Numbered from the stretch's first letter, positions 33,933 through 42,877 are shown. The stretch: DNA of 64,000 nucleotides from Amycolatopsis cihanbeyliensis (GCF_006715045.1 NZ_VFML01000001.1:1828501-1892500); one strand, 5' to 3'. Notes: generated by a model from the sequence alone, not told the origin. Made by a program: numbers and translations.

Positions 33933-34661
33933 TCACGCGTTCAGCTCACCGAGCGGCTCGCCGGGGTGGAACCGGGGTGCTCCCCTGCGCAGCAGGCCGA
34001 AGCCGTGCCACCGGATCAGCCAGGCCACCCGAAGCGGCTCCAGCGGCCTGCTCAGCAGGGTACGCATCAGGAAGCGAGCATGCGGGGCGCGCCGCACCCC
34101 CCGCACGGTGACCGTGAGCGCCGCCCCCCGTTCGTGGCATACCCGCACGGTGGTGCTGAGCAGCGAGTCGGGGCGCGGAAGGTGCGTCCGGTACTCCAGA
34201 TCGGGGCCGAGGAAGGGGGAGACGGCGAACTCCTTGCCCACCTCGGCGCTGTCCGTGGAGTCCGGCCACAGCAGGTAGGCGTGCCGCCCGCCGTAGGTGT
34301 TGTGCACCTCGGCGACCACGCAGTGCGGCTCGCCGCCCGGCAGGTGGCACCAGTACAGGGTGATCGGGTTGAAGGTGTAGCCGAACGTCCGCGCCTGCCC
34401 CAGCATCAACACCCGACCACCGCACAGGTCGACCCCGCGGGTGGCCAACCAGGCGTCCAGCTTCTCCCGGATGCCGCGCGGATCCTCCGCGGCGAAGTGG
34501 TCCCGCGGGTCGAAGGAGGCGAGCGGCCGCAGCGGCAGCGGCAGCCGGGGCAGGTCGTCCAGGTCCACCAGCCACAGGTACATCCGGCTGGCGAAGGTGC
34601 TCGGCGGGTCCACCGCACGCACATGACCCACGGTGGTCTCGTAGACGCACGGCACGGTCAC
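33933..34661 (-). CDS. DUF1365 family protein
   Basis: A 242-aa DUF1365 protein. Family features: CVYETTVGHVR near the start, SFDPRDHFAAEDPRGIREKLDAWL split by GVDLCGG, and TFGYTFNPITLYWCH with VVAEVHNTYGGRHAYLL. DUF1365 genes occur with an FAD-dependent amine oxidoreductase and usually a cyclopropane-synthase-like methyltransferase, in clusters linked to photo-oxidative stress and fatty-acid modification in other bacteria. Here the pair is present but the methyltransferase is not. Its GTG overlaps the oxidoreductase stop (GTGA). The enzymatic role is not established. Confidence 0.88.
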   Translation of the reverse strand: MTVPCVYETTVGHVRAVDPPSTFASRMYLWLVDLDDLPRLPLPLRPLASFDPRDHFAAEDPRGIREKLDAWLATRGVDLCGGRVLMLGQARTFGYTFNPITLYWCHLPGGEPHCVVAEVHNTYGGRHAYLLWPDSTDSAEVGKEFAVSPFLGPDLEYRTHLPRPDSLLSTTVRVCHERGAALTVTVRGVRRAPHARFLMRTLLSRPLEPLRVAWLIRWHGFGLLRRGAPRFHPGEPLGELNA

Positions 34662-35926
34662 CAGTGCACTCCGAGCGCTGCGGCGGCCCGCACCCCGGCG
34701 GCGCAGCCGTCCTCGTGAAAACCCCAGCCGTGATACGCCCCCGCGTAAGCCACGACCCCGTCGTTCAGTTCGGGCAGCCGGTGTTGCGCGGCCACCGACT
34801 CGGGCGTGTAGACCGGATGCTCGTAGACCATCCTCGCCAGTATCGCCTCGGCCGGCGGTGGCGTGACCGGATTGAGGGACACCACATAGTCGATCGGCTC
34901 GTCCAGGCACATCAACCGGTTCATGTCGTAGCTGACCTGAACGCGACCGTCGTCGGCGCCGCACCCGGCCGCGGTGTAGTTCCACGAAGCCCGCCCGTCC
35001 GCCGCCCCCGGCAACGCACTCGCGTCGGTGTGCAACCAGACCTCGTTGCGCGAGTACCGGAACGCGCCGAGCACCTCGCGCTCGGCCGCACTCGGTGCGG
35101 GCAGCATCCGCAGTGCCTGATCCGGGTGGGTGGCGATGACCACGCGATCCACCGTGCGCACCGCGTCCGCGTCGTCCCGGACCCGCACCCCCTCGGCCGT
35201 GCGCCGCACCTCTCGCACCGGGGTGGAAAGGTGCACGGCGGTGAGCTGCTTCACGGCGCGGTCCACGTACTGCCGCGAGCCGCCGATGACGGTGCGCCAG
35301 CACGGCGAGCCGGAGACCGCGAGCATGCCGTGGTTGTCGAGGAACTCGAACAGGTAGCGAGCCGGATAGCGCAACGTGTTGCTCCGATCGGCGGACCATA
35401 CAGTGGACACCAGGGGGAGCATGAAGTGATCGGCGAAGTAGTCCGTGTAGCCGCCGTCGGCGAGGAAGTCACCGATGGTCGTCCGCTCCGCGGCCGGCTC
35501 GTCCAGCAGCCGCCGCGCCTGCCGGTGGAACCGCTTCACCTGACCGAGCATCCGCAGGTAGGCGGGGCTGCGCAGGTTGCTCGACCGCGGGAACAGCCCG
35601 CGCAGGCCCCGGCCACCCGCGTATCGCAGGGCGCAACCGCGACACCCGATGCTCATCGACATCTCGGTTTCCTGGGTCTGCACGCCGAGCTCGCCGAACA
35701 ACCGCAGCAGGAAGGGATAGGTGCGGTCGTTGTGCACGATGAAACCGGAGTCCACCCCGATGGTGCCGCCGCGGGCACTGGGCACATCGTGGGTATGCGC
35801 GTGCCCGCCCAGCCGATCGTCCGCCTCGAACAGCAGGACCTCGTAACGCCGTTGGAGCAGGTAGGCCGCGGTCAGGCCGGCTATCCCACCGCCGATGACG
35901 GCGACCCGCTCCGGATTGGTGTGCAC
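34658..35926 (-). CDS. FAD-dependent amine oxidoreductase-like protein
   Basis: A 422-aa flavoprotein. VAVIGGGIAGLTAAYLL is the dinucleotide-binding GxGxxG motif, followed by FEADDRLGGHAHTHD, the second FAD motif of this group. Later conserved parts are GVDSGFIVHNDRTYPFLL and YGYAGAYHGWGFHEDG-like C-terminus (AYAGAYHGWGFHEDG). These proteins resemble amine oxidases/desaturases and travel with DUF1365, and in Rhodobacter related clusters act in furan or cyclopropane fatty-acid formation. The GTG at 35926 is chosen as the last start before the FAD motif; the frame is open upstream but not conserved. It is divergent from the membrane protein gene at 36220. Confidence 0.85.
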   Translation of the reverse strand: MHTNPERVAVIGGGIAGLTAAYLLQRRYEVLLFEADDRLGGHAHTHDVPSARGGTIGVDSGFIVHNDRTYPFLLRLFGELGVQTQETEMSMSIGCRGCALRYAGGRGLRGLFPRSSNLRSPAYLRMLGQVKRFHRQARRLLDEPAAERTTIGDFLADGGYTDYFADHFMLPLVSTVWSADRSNTLRYPARYLFEFLDNHGMLAVSGSPCWRTVIGGSRQYVDRAVKQLTAVHLSTPVREVRRTAEGVRVRDDADAVRTVDRVVIATHPDQALRMLPAPSAAEREVLGAFRYSRNEVWLHTDASALPGAADGRASWNYTAAGCGADDGRVQVSYDMNRLMCLDEPIDYVVSLNPVTPPPAEAILARMVYEHPVYTPESVAAQHRLPELNDGVVAYAGAYHGWGFHEDGCAAGVRAAAALGVHW

Positions 35927-36087
35927 ACTCGATATTCGGTGCCGCGCGGCAGCCGGATCGCCGGCGGGGGCGGAACTGTGACCACGCGCACATCGCGTGT
36001 CCCGTGACCATCCCGATTCCGAGCTCCGCACGTCATCCATCATCCGGGTCCGCGGAATGACGCGCTGCGGCGGAAAGTCTGCCGAAT

Positions 36088-36151
36088 GCCGTGTCACCCG
36101 TGCGCTCGGTGACAACGTCCGCACCCGCCGCCGGCAAACGGGTGACACGGC
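36088..36151. promoter_or_regulatory. 14-bp inverted repeat with an extra half-site in a divergent promoter region
   Basis: GCCGTGTCACCCGT (36088-36101) and ACGGGTGACACGGC (36138-36151) are perfect reverse complements. A third half-site, GGTGACA, lies between them at 36108-36114. The block sits in the 293-bp gap between the FAD-oxidoreductase gene (minus) and the membrane-protein gene (plus), so a regulator bound here could control both. Confidence 0.55.
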
Positions 36152-36219
36152 CGGTGCGGAGCGCCGTCCCCGGGCGAAGCCGCCGAACGGCGGTCCGCGA
36201 ACAGCTACGGTAGGTGGCC

Positions 36220-36582
36220 ATGACGGGCCTGGAATGCGCGGTGTGGGGCTTGTTCGGTGGTTTCGCCGTGGAGGGACTCGAGTTCGCGGGCGCCATCCGG
36301 CGCACCGGCGGCTGGCCTTGGCGGCAGCCGAACGAACCCGGTCCGCTGCCGCTCGCCGTTTCGGTGATCATCCGGCTGGCCGTCGGCGCCGGGCTGGCCG
36401 TGGCGATCGGTGCCACCGGGCACATCAGCGGGGCGCTCGGCGCGGTAGCCGTGGGGGTGGCCGCACCGCTTATCATCGAACAAGTGGCGCGGCAGGTGCC
36501 GCTCGCCGGCGAACCGGCCGCGGAGCCGGAACCGGTCGGACCGACGGCGGGGACGGCGGGAGACAAGGCGAATGAGGGCTGA
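36220..36582 (+). CDS. Hypothetical membrane protein coupled to a pentapeptide-repeat gene
   Basis: A 120-aa protein. An N-terminal hydrophobic stretch (about 5-22) and two central membrane segments (about 46-66 and 70-88, the second Gly/Ala-rich) are followed by an acidic Pro/Glu tail. ATG 36220 is preferred; a GTG two codons earlier is possible. It overlaps the pentapeptide gene by 11 bases, implying coupled translation. The family is not recognised; WPWRQPNEPGPLPL between the first two segments is distinctive. Confidence 0.7.
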   Translation: MTGLECAVWGLFGGFAVEGLEFAGAIRRTGGWPWRQPNEPGPLPLAVSVIIRLAVGAGLAVAIGATGHISGALGAVAVGVAAPLIIEQVARQVPLAGEPAAEPEPVGPTAGTAGDKANEG

Positions 36583-37453
36583 CTCGGCTGCCGGCCGCCT
36601 GGTGCTGGCCCTGTCCCGGCGCTCCCCGGCGTTCGGCGCCGCCGGTGCGTCCCCGGCAACCGGGCCGCGGGCCCTGCTGGCCGCGCTGTCCAGGACGAGC
36701 AGGGCGTTCACCGCGAGGGGAGACCCGGGGACCGCTGAGGCGGGTGAGCCCGCCCGGCCCAGTACACCGCTGGTCCCGCACCTGCGAGTCCACACCCGGA
36801 TGGCAGCAGGGCTGTTGGGGACCGCGCGGCCGATGTCCGGGGCCGAGGTGCTGCGTGCGGTGGCCGCGCGGGAGGACCTCGCCGGAAGAGACCTCACCGG
36901 AGCCGAGTTGGCCGGCGCCTACCTGCGCAAGGCCAAGCTGGCCGGGGTGCGCCTGCACGAAGCCGACCTGACCAGAGCGAGCCTGCACGGGGCGGATCTC
37001 AGCCACGCGGATCTCACCGCGGCGGACCTGACCGGCGCCTACCTGCCGAGGGCGAGCCTGACCAGTGCGGACCTCACCGGAGCCACGCTGTCCGGTGCGC
37101 ATCTGATCGACGCCGAACTGTCCGGGGCACGGCTGGGCGGTGCCGACCTTTTCGACGCCCGGCTGACCGGGGCCATCCTGATCAAGGCGGGCATCGCCGA
37201 GGCCGACCTGTCCGGCGCGAGCCTGCACCTGGCCATGCTGGTGGATGCGGACCTGTCCCGGGCTCGGCTGCCCAACGCCGACCTGACCAGGGCGAATCTC
37301 ACCGGGACCATCCTGACCGGTGCGAACCTCGTCGGGGCGCACCTGACCGGCGTGATCTGGACGGCGAGCACGCGCTGGCCCGAGGAACTGGCCGCGGAGG
37401 TGCGCGAGGCCTCAGTGGAGACCCGCGAGGGCACGTTCGTCTACGAGGGCTGA
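36572..37453 (+). CDS. Pentapeptide-repeat protein
   Basis: A 293-aa protein. After a low-complexity N-terminal region (about 1-75) and a short helical part, residues about 100-260 are some 32 tandem A(D/N)LxX pentapeptides such as ADLTG, ASLHG and AHLID, which fold as a right-handed quadrilateral beta-helix. A short tail (VREASVETREGTFVYEG) follows. Related proteins include DNA-mimic gyrase protectors (MfpA/Qnr), but most pentapeptide proteins have unknown roles, and the N-terminal extension and coupling to a membrane protein make a gyrase role unproven here. It converges on the DinB gene. Confidence 0.88.
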   Translation: MRADSAAGRLVLALSRRSPAFGAAGASPATGPRALLAALSRTSRAFTARGDPGTAEAGEPARPSTPLVPHLRVHTRMAAGLLGTARPMSGAEVLRAVAAREDLAGRDLTGAELAGAYLRKAKLAGVRLHEADLTRASLHGADLSHADLTAADLTGAYLPRASLTSADLTGATLSGAHLIDAELSGARLGGADLFDARLTGAILIKAGIAEADLSGASLHLAMLVDADLSRARLPNADLTRANLTGTILTGANLVGAHLTGVIWTASTRWPEELAAEVREASVETREGTFVYEG

Positions 37454-37460
37454 AAGGCCG

Positions 37461-37967
37461 TCACTGTCCGGTCAGCCCGTCGGTCAGCTCGCGCAGCAGG
37501 TCCACGTGCCCGGCATGCCGCGCGGTCTCCTCGATCATGTGGATCAGCACCCAGCGCAGGTTGATCCGGCGGCCCCGGAACGGGACCTCCTGGCCGACCT
37601 CGAGCTTCGCGGCGATCTCCCTGCTGGTGGCGCACTGCTGCTCGTACTGCGCGATCAGGGTGGGCACCGGCACCGTCAGGCCGGGCCGGAACTCCGCGTC
37701 CTGGTCCGCGCGCAGGGCCTCCTCCCAGTCATCCGGCCTGCCGTCGAGCACCACCTCGAACCAGTAGTGCTCCACCCAGCGCAGGTGCGCCAGCAGGGTG
37801 GCGATCGTGGTGAGCTCACTGGGGACGAACTGCCGGCGGGCCTGCTCGTCGGTGATCCCTGAACACTTCCACACCACGGTGGCGCGCTGGTGGTCCAGGA
37901 AGTCGTTGAGCTGATCCCGCTCCGCCCCGTCGAAAGCCGGTTCGGGACGCTCTGGTGCCTCGGTCAT
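37461..37967 (-). CDS. DinB family protein (DUF664)
   Basis: A 168-aa four-helix-bundle protein of the DinB/YfiT superfamily. It has HLRWVEHYWFEVVL with the first metal-ligand His and HMIEETARHAGHVDLLREL with the others. Members include mycothiol- and bacillithiol-dependent transferases and uncharacterised metalloproteins. ATG 37967 gives a normal N-terminus. No ribosome site is seen, and a CAGACT seven bases before the start codon could indicate a leaderless transcript. Confidence 0.87.
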   Translation of the reverse strand: MTEAPERPEPAFDGAERDQLNDFLDHQRATVVWKCSGITDEQARRQFVPSELTTIATLLAHLRWVEHYWFEVVLDGRPDDWEEALRADQDAEFRPGLTVPVPTLIAQYEQQCATSREIAAKLEVGQEVPFRGRRINLRWVLIHMIEETARHAGHVDLLRELTDGLTGQ

Positions 37968-38025
37968 GGCATGAGTCTGACACGAAACGATGACACGCGT
38001 GCGGGGATGGAAGACACCGGTCGGC

Positions 38026-38586
38026 TCACCAACCGTCCGGCCACTTGTCGTCCGCCCCGACACACTTCGGCCGGATGATCACCGACTTGCCCGTACGGGC
38101 ACGATATCGCTGACCCGACTCATCCACATAATCCACCCAAAACCGCCGCGCCGACGGCATCGGCCCATCCGCAGCCACCCCAACCACAAGCCACCACTCC
38201 GCGCCTGCCTCGAGCACAGCGCCCTCAGCAGGAATCCGTTCCCCCCAGCCTGGACCAGCATGTACCGGATCCGGCGGATATGATACGCCGTTGACCGCCC
38301 CATTCGACGGAACCAGTACGGTATCAATAATCCGCATATCCAGCGAATCGACAAGAGTCACGTCCGTAACCGTCAGCCGATGTTCAGACGCATTAAAAAC
38401 CGGCCCATTGTCAACCGTCGAGGTCGCATCGTCCTGCGTAGGTAAGCACGCACTCGAGTGCGGCTCGTCGGATTCATTCCCACCCACCAGCAGCGGCCGA
38501 TCCGTACTCACGCTTGAAGCACACGCGCCGATGGTGGCGACGACGCACATCGCCACCATCAGCACGCGCACACACGTCGACCTCAT
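38026..38586 (-). CDS. Secreted lipoprotein, tandem paralogue 1
   Basis: A 186-aa lipoprotein. Signal peptide MRSTCVRVLMVAMCVVATIGAC with lipobox IGAC (written here as one 22-residue region: positions 1-22, Cys at 22) is processed by LspA. The mature part has WWLVVGVAADGP and WVDYVDESGQRYRARTG, ending RPKCVG then KWPDGW. It is about 50% similar to the next gene over its whole length, clearly a tandem duplication. Its beta-rich look suggests a cell-surface domain of unknown role. Codon choice is less GC-biased than in the flanking dcw genes. Confidence 0.75.
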   Translation of the reverse strand: MRSTCVRVLMVAMCVVATIGACASSVSTDRPLLVGGNESDEPHSSACLPTQDDATSTVDNGPVFNASEHRLTVTDVTLVDSLDMRIIDTVLVPSNGAVNGVSYPPDPVHAGPGWGERIPAEGAVLEAGAEWWLVVGVAADGPMPSARRFWVDYVDESGQRYRARTGKSVIIRPKCVGADDKWPDGW

Positions 38587-38600
38587 CGGCACCGGTCGGC

Positions 38601-39164
38601 TCACCAGCCCTCGGGCCAGTCGATTTCCACCCCAATGCACTTCGGCCGCACCGCTATCGAGGTTCCGGTACGCGCCCGATAACGCTGACCCGACTCGTCG
38701 ACGTAGTCCACCTGAAAACGCCGCACCGACGGGGTGGGGCCCTCGGCAGCCAAGCCGACGACGAACCACCACTCATCCCCGGGCTGTAGGACGGCACCCT
38801 CAGCCGGTACCCGATCCGGCCAACCCGCACCGGCCTTTTCCGGCGGCTGGGGATACCTGGCGCCGTTAGTCGGCCCCTCGTCCGGAACCAAAACCGCCTC
38901 GATCAAACTCATCTCCCGAGCCTCCACCATCGACACTGCGGAAATCGTCAACCGCTCGTCGGCATCGTTGAAGATCGGCCCATTGTTCATCGTCACGGTA
39001 GTTTTACCCGGTTGCGCGGGCGCACAATCCCGCGCGAACGGCTCATCCGCGTCATCGCCACCAACCCGCAGCGGCCCATCCGCCCGTACACCCGAGGAAC
39101 ACGCACTGGTGGTGGCGACCATGCAGATCGCCACCACCAGTGCGCGAGTACCTATACTCCCCAT
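38601..39164 (-). CDS. Secreted lipoprotein, tandem paralogue 2
   Basis: A 187-aa lipoprotein with signal peptide and lipobox TSAC (Cys about residue 22). Mature region shares WWFVVGLAAEGP, VDYVDESGQRYRARTG, RPKCIG and the terminal WPEGW with paralogue 1. The duplication extends past the stop codon: CACCGGTCGGCTCACCA occurs at both 38015-38031 and 38590-38606, an offset of 575 bp. ATG 39164 is chosen to give a standard signal peptide. It lies directly downstream of the broken secreted-protein gene, and the three probably form one transcription unit. Confidence 0.75.
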   Translation of the reverse strand: MGSIGTRALVVAICMVATTSACSSGVRADGPLRVGGDDADEPFARDCAPAQPGKTTVTMNNGPIFNDADERLTISAVSMVEAREMSLIEAVLVPDEGPTNGARYPQPPEKAGAGWPDRVPAEGAVLQPGDEWWFVVGLAAEGPTPSVRRFQVDYVDESGQRYRARTGTSIAVRPKCIGVEIDWPEGW

Positions 39165-39165
39165 A

Positions 39166-40404
39166 TCAGTACATCTGGACAACTAGTGTGCTGGGTCGTT
39201 GGTAGGACGGGTGACCCGTAGTTCCGCACACCGCCCTACCGTCCACGACGAAATCGAACCGAGTCCTCGCCGCGTTTGAGTAGCCGGTTCGCGTTGACAG
39301 ATCAATCCCAATGGTGGACCCCAGCTTTGCCCCGGCCGACCAAGTAGTTGCTTCTGTCCGAGTCTGATCGTGATAGTAGTTCGCTTCATACTTCGCGCAG
39401 CGGGACCGTGGCTGATTCGGTGGCACGAAAGCACCCGCATCTCGCGACTTGCCCCCGGCGTTCCCGCCGTATGGGATGGCCTCGACTCTACTATATAGCC
39501 AGGCCCCACAGTTATTGTAGCGGTTGTACTTGTGGTACGGCCGCTGGGTATAGAAGAATCGGTAAGTTTACCGGCCGTGCCTGCCAAAACCAACCGTAGT
39601 GCTCGCCTCCCGGTAAACCGTACCGCTCGCGCTGTACCCATTACCGTAGCTGATCCCGGCGCCGAGCGAGTTGTCGGCGCTCGTGGTGTGATGAACCTGG
39701 CCCCACACGCCGGTGGCCTCGATGAACAACGAACCCACGTTGGTCCACTTGGCTCCGAGATCCTGCCCTTGCACCGCCAGGGAGTCGTTGGGACCGGCCG
39801 CCTTCGACCGTGCCGCAGCGGCTTCTCCGGATGGTCGTTCCAGTTCGAGGTCGAGTTGCTTCGGCATGGTCGCCTTGGTGGCACGCTCCTCGGCCCCCTT
39901 CGCACGCGAAGGGGAAGCCTGGTCCGGGGACATGCTGGCCACGTGGCTCGCCATCCCGTCCGGAGTCTGGACGTCGAGGCTCACTTCGACCAGACCACCC
40001 TCGCCAGCCAGACCGTCCAACGGCACACTCGGATCCACCCGCATCTGGTAACCGCCGTCGCTGCCGGTCGTCGTCCTGCCAATAGGGGTGAGCTGGAACT
40101 GGCCGCCATCTCCCACGTTCGCCATCTCGTCCGACGGCCAAGCCATCAGGTGCACGGGGACGTCCCCGGCCGGTTCCTTCCCGCCCTCGCGGAACACCGT
40201 GCCCGACGTGACCACCGGAGTGTGCAACGACCGTGCATCCTCGACAGTCGACACGCGGCTCTTCTGAGCGGCGGCGCATGCAACCGCATCATCCGAGGAC
40301 GCCGCTTCGGGTTCCGCGATCGCCGCGGCCGGCACCACTCCACAGGTGACAACTACGACGGCGCCAACGGACAGCCCCCGCTTCATGACATTTCGATTCT
40401 TCAA
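39166..40404 (-). pseudogene. Secreted-protein gene interrupted by an in-frame TAA
   Basis: One frame runs 413 codons from TTG 40404 (GGGGGAGG just upstream) to 39166 with a single internal stop, TAA at 39568-39570. The first part (278 aa) has a signal peptide (MKRGLSVGAVVVV... to AIAEP) and a domain with TSGTVFREGGKEPAGDVPV. After the stop the same frame continues without break as TYRFFYTQRPYHKYNRY, NNCGAWLYSRVEAI and TRFDFVVDGRAVCGTTG, which looks like genuine secreted protein with paired cysteines. A CAA-to-TAA change would explain it. The truncated product may still be made. No family is recognised. Confidence 0.75.
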
Positions 40405-40629
40405 ATCCCCTCCCCCTAAATCTTACTCAAAGACGGACTGCTCAGATCGGCAAACCTGCAACGACAACTCGCAAGGACTTGGCGGTCGTGATCGCTGGAT
40501 CGTTCTGAGGAACACTCCCGTGCCTCGTTCCGGGCAGGCGGCACACTACAGCGCTCGCCGGGGGGGAGCGTCAATAAACTTCACAGCAAGAGAACCATGA
40601 TGCCACAGACGGACCAACCCGAACGTCGA
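40405..40629. other. Intergenic stretch between ftsQ and the broken secreted-protein gene
   Basis: This 225-bp gap holds the ribosome site of the broken gene at its left end (GGGGGAGG on the minus strand) and an AT-richer stretch around 40570-40600 that may contain its promoter. No gene, RNA or clear terminator is visible. It marks the right edge of the insertion that separates ftsQ from ftsZ. Confidence 0.5.
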
Positions 40630-41451
40630 TCATGACACTGTGGGCAACTCCGGGCTGGAGACGTCGTAGGTGGTGCCTTCCCTGGTCATCAGGGCGGCCA
40701 GCACCTTCGCCTTGCGCTCCGGCTGCTCGGCGTCGCCCCAGCGGACAATCTTGCCATCGGCGAGGGTCAGCTCCACGCTCGCCGGTGTGTTCGCCCCCAC
40801 CGAGACCACCCGCTCCCGCAGTGGCGGTGGAAACTGCCCGAGCACGGCGGTCACCGCCCTGGTCACCGGGTCGTCCGGGGCGACCCTGGCCAGTTTCAGC
40901 TCGGGCAGGCCGCTCGGCGGCTCCGGCACCGTCCGGAACACCACGCCGTCGCCGTCGACAAGGCGAAGCTCCGCACCGGTGTCGAAGAACCCGACCGCGG
41001 TCCGCTCGGTCACGGTGATCTCGATCGTGGACGGCCAGGACCGGGACACCTCGACCTCGGCGACACGGGGCAACCTGGTCACCCGGTCCCGAATCTCGCC
41101 GGTGTCCAGCCGCAGCATCGCCCGGTGGTGCGGCACGTCCGCGGCCTGCCGTACCTGCTCGGCGGTGAGGTCGCCGGTTCCGTGCACCTCCACCGAGCGC
41201 ACGCCGAGCAGGGAGGTGAACAGCAGCACGTACGCCAGCCCGAGCACGGTGAGCACGGACAGCACCGCGATCCAGCGCCGCCGCATCGCCTTGCTCCGGC
41301 TCGGCTGGGTTCCGGTGCGCATCCGCGCCTCGGCGGGCCGGCGGCCACGGCTGCTGCGTACCCGGGACTCGGCGGGTGCCCGCCGCGAGCGGGCGGCCGG
41401 CCTGCGACCCGCCGTCCGCTCCCCGGGTGTGCCCCGCCTGGTCTTGGCCAT
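40630..41451 (-). CDS. ftsQ: Cell division protein FtsQ
   Basis: A 273-aa bitopic divisome protein linking FtsB/FtsL to FtsW/FtsI. It has a long basic cytosolic tail (about 1-55), one membrane segment (about 58-78, AVLSVLTVLGLAYVLLF), a POTRA domain (VRSVEVHGTGDLTAEQVR...) and the FtsQ beta-domain. ATG 41451 is used, with a GTG just before it as an alternative. murC lies 13 bp upstream. Normally followed directly by ftsZ in actinobacteria, it is here followed by a 225-bp gap and foreign-looking genes. Confidence 0.93.
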   Translation of the reverse strand: MAKTRRGTPGERTAGRRPAARSRRAPAESRVRSSRGRRPAEARMRTGTQPSRSKAMRRRWIAVLSVLTVLGLAYVLLFTSLLGVRSVEVHGTGDLTAEQVRQAADVPHHRAMLRLDTGEIRDRVTRLPRVAEVEVSRSWPSTIEITVTERTAVGFFDTGAELRLVDGDGVVFRTVPEPPSGLPELKLARVAPDDPVTRAVTAVLGQFPPPLRERVVSVGANTPASVELTLADGKIVRWGDAEQPERKAKVLAALMTREGTTYDVSSPELPTVS

Positions 41452-41464
41452 CACGGTTCCCGGC

Positions 41465-42877
41465 CTAGCCCCGGGTTGCCCGCCGGTCGAGCGCGACCAG
41501 GATCTCCGGACCGAGCTGGGTGACATCGCCCGCGCCCATGGTGACCAGCAGGTCGCCGGGGCCCACCAGGCCCGCGGCCAGGGCCGCCGCGCGGTCGAAG
41601 GCGGGTTCGTAATGTGCCTTGGCGTCCACGATCCGCTCGGCGACCAGCGCCCCGGTGACCCCGGGCTCGGGTTCCTCCCGCGCGCCGTAGACGTCCAGCA
41701 CCACCACCTCGTCGGCGAGGCCGAGTGCCTCGGCGAACTCGGCGGCGAAGGCCTTGGTGCGCGAGTAGAGGTGCGGCTGGAACACCACCACCACCCGGCC
41801 ACCCCCCGCGGCGTACCGCACGGCGCGCAGCTGGGCCTCGACCTCGGTGGGGTGGTGCGCGTAGTCGTCGTAGACCCGCACATCGCCGGCGCGGCCCTTG
41901 AACTCGAACCGCCTGCGGACACCACCGAACGCGGCCAGCCCCTCCGCGAGGCATCCCGCCTGCGCGCCGAGCTCGACCCCGGCCAGCAGCGCGGCGACCG
42001 CGTTCAGCGCCATGTGCTCCCCCGGCACCGCCACGCCGACCTCGAACGGCTCGCCGCCGATCGACACCCGCACGGTGCCACCCTCCGGGCCCGGGGTGTA
42101 GTTCAGTACGCGCGCGTCCTCGGGCCCGCTCACGGTGCGGCCGTACCGGCGCACCCGGACCCCCTCCGCCTCGGCACGGGCCGCCAGTTCCGCGGACGGG
42201 GGGTCGTCGGCATAGCTGATCAGCACCCCGCCCGGCGCGATCCGCCGGACGAACTCGCCGAACACCGCCACATAGGCCTCGACGGTGCCGTGGTGGTCGA
42301 GGTGGTCCGGCTCCACATTGGTCACCACCGCCACCGAGGGCGCGTAGCTGAGGAAGGATCCGTCGCTCTCGTCGGCCTCGGCGACGAACATGCCGCCCTC
42401 GCCGTGGTGCGCGTTCGCCCCGGACTCGTTGAGGTCACCGCCGATCGCGAAGGACGGATCGAGCCGGCAGTGCTGCAACGCCACGGTGAGCATCGAGGTG
42501 GTGGAGGTCTTGCCGTGGGTACCGGCGATGCACGCCACCCGGTGTCCCACCATCAGCAGCGCCAGCGCCTCGGCCCGGTGCAGCACGGCGACCCCGCGTT
42601 GCCTCGCCGCGGCCAGTTCCGGGTTGGTCTCCTTGATCGCGGTGGACACCACCACCACCGACGGCCCGCCTTCGAAGGCGTCCAGGTTCTCCGCCCGTTG
42701 CCCGACCGCGATCTCCGCGCCCTGCGCGCGCAGGGTGGAGAACGAGCGGGAGTCCTTGGCGTCCGAGCCGGACACCCGCGCCCCCCTGGCGAGGAGGATG
42801 CGGGCGATCCCGCTCATCCCGGCACCGCCGATGCCGATCAGGTGCGCGCGGCGCAGTACCTCGGGAACCTCGGTCAT
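41465..42877 (-). CDS. murC: UDP-N-acetylmuramate-L-alanine ligase
   Basis: Adds L-Ala to UDP-MurNAc, the first ATP-dependent step of the stem peptide. A 470-aa Mur ligase. [18 protein letters not shown] is the N-terminal Rossmann domain, [12 protein letters not shown] the ATP loop (about 113-124), EADESDGSF and [12 protein letters not shown] the Mg/substrate residues, and [13 protein letters not shown] the C-terminal domain. The ATG overlaps the murG stop (ATGA). Length and motifs are normal. Confidence 0.97.
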   Translation of the reverse strand: MTEVPEVLRRAHLIGIGGAGMSGIARILLARGARVSGSDAKDSRSFSTLRAQGAEIAVGQRAENLDAFEGGPSVVVVSTAIKETNPELAAARQRGVAVLHRAEALALLMVGHRVACIAGTHGKTSTTSMLTVALQHCRLDPSFAIGGDLNESGANAHHGEGGMFVAEADESDGSFLSYAPSVAVVTNVEPDHLDHHGTVEAYVAVFGEFVRRIAPGGVLISYADDPPSAELAARAEAEGVRVRRYGRTVSGPEDARVLNYTPGPEGGTVRVSIGGEPFEVGVAVPGEHMALNAVAALLAGVELGAQAGCLAEGLAAFGGVRRRFEFKGRAGDVRVYDDYAHHPTEVEAQLRAVRYAAGGGRVVVVFQPHLYSRTKAFAAEFAEALGLADEVVVLDVYGAREEPEPGVTGALVAERIVDAKAHYEPAFDRAAALAAGLVGPGDLLVTMGAGDVTQLGPEILVALDRRATRG

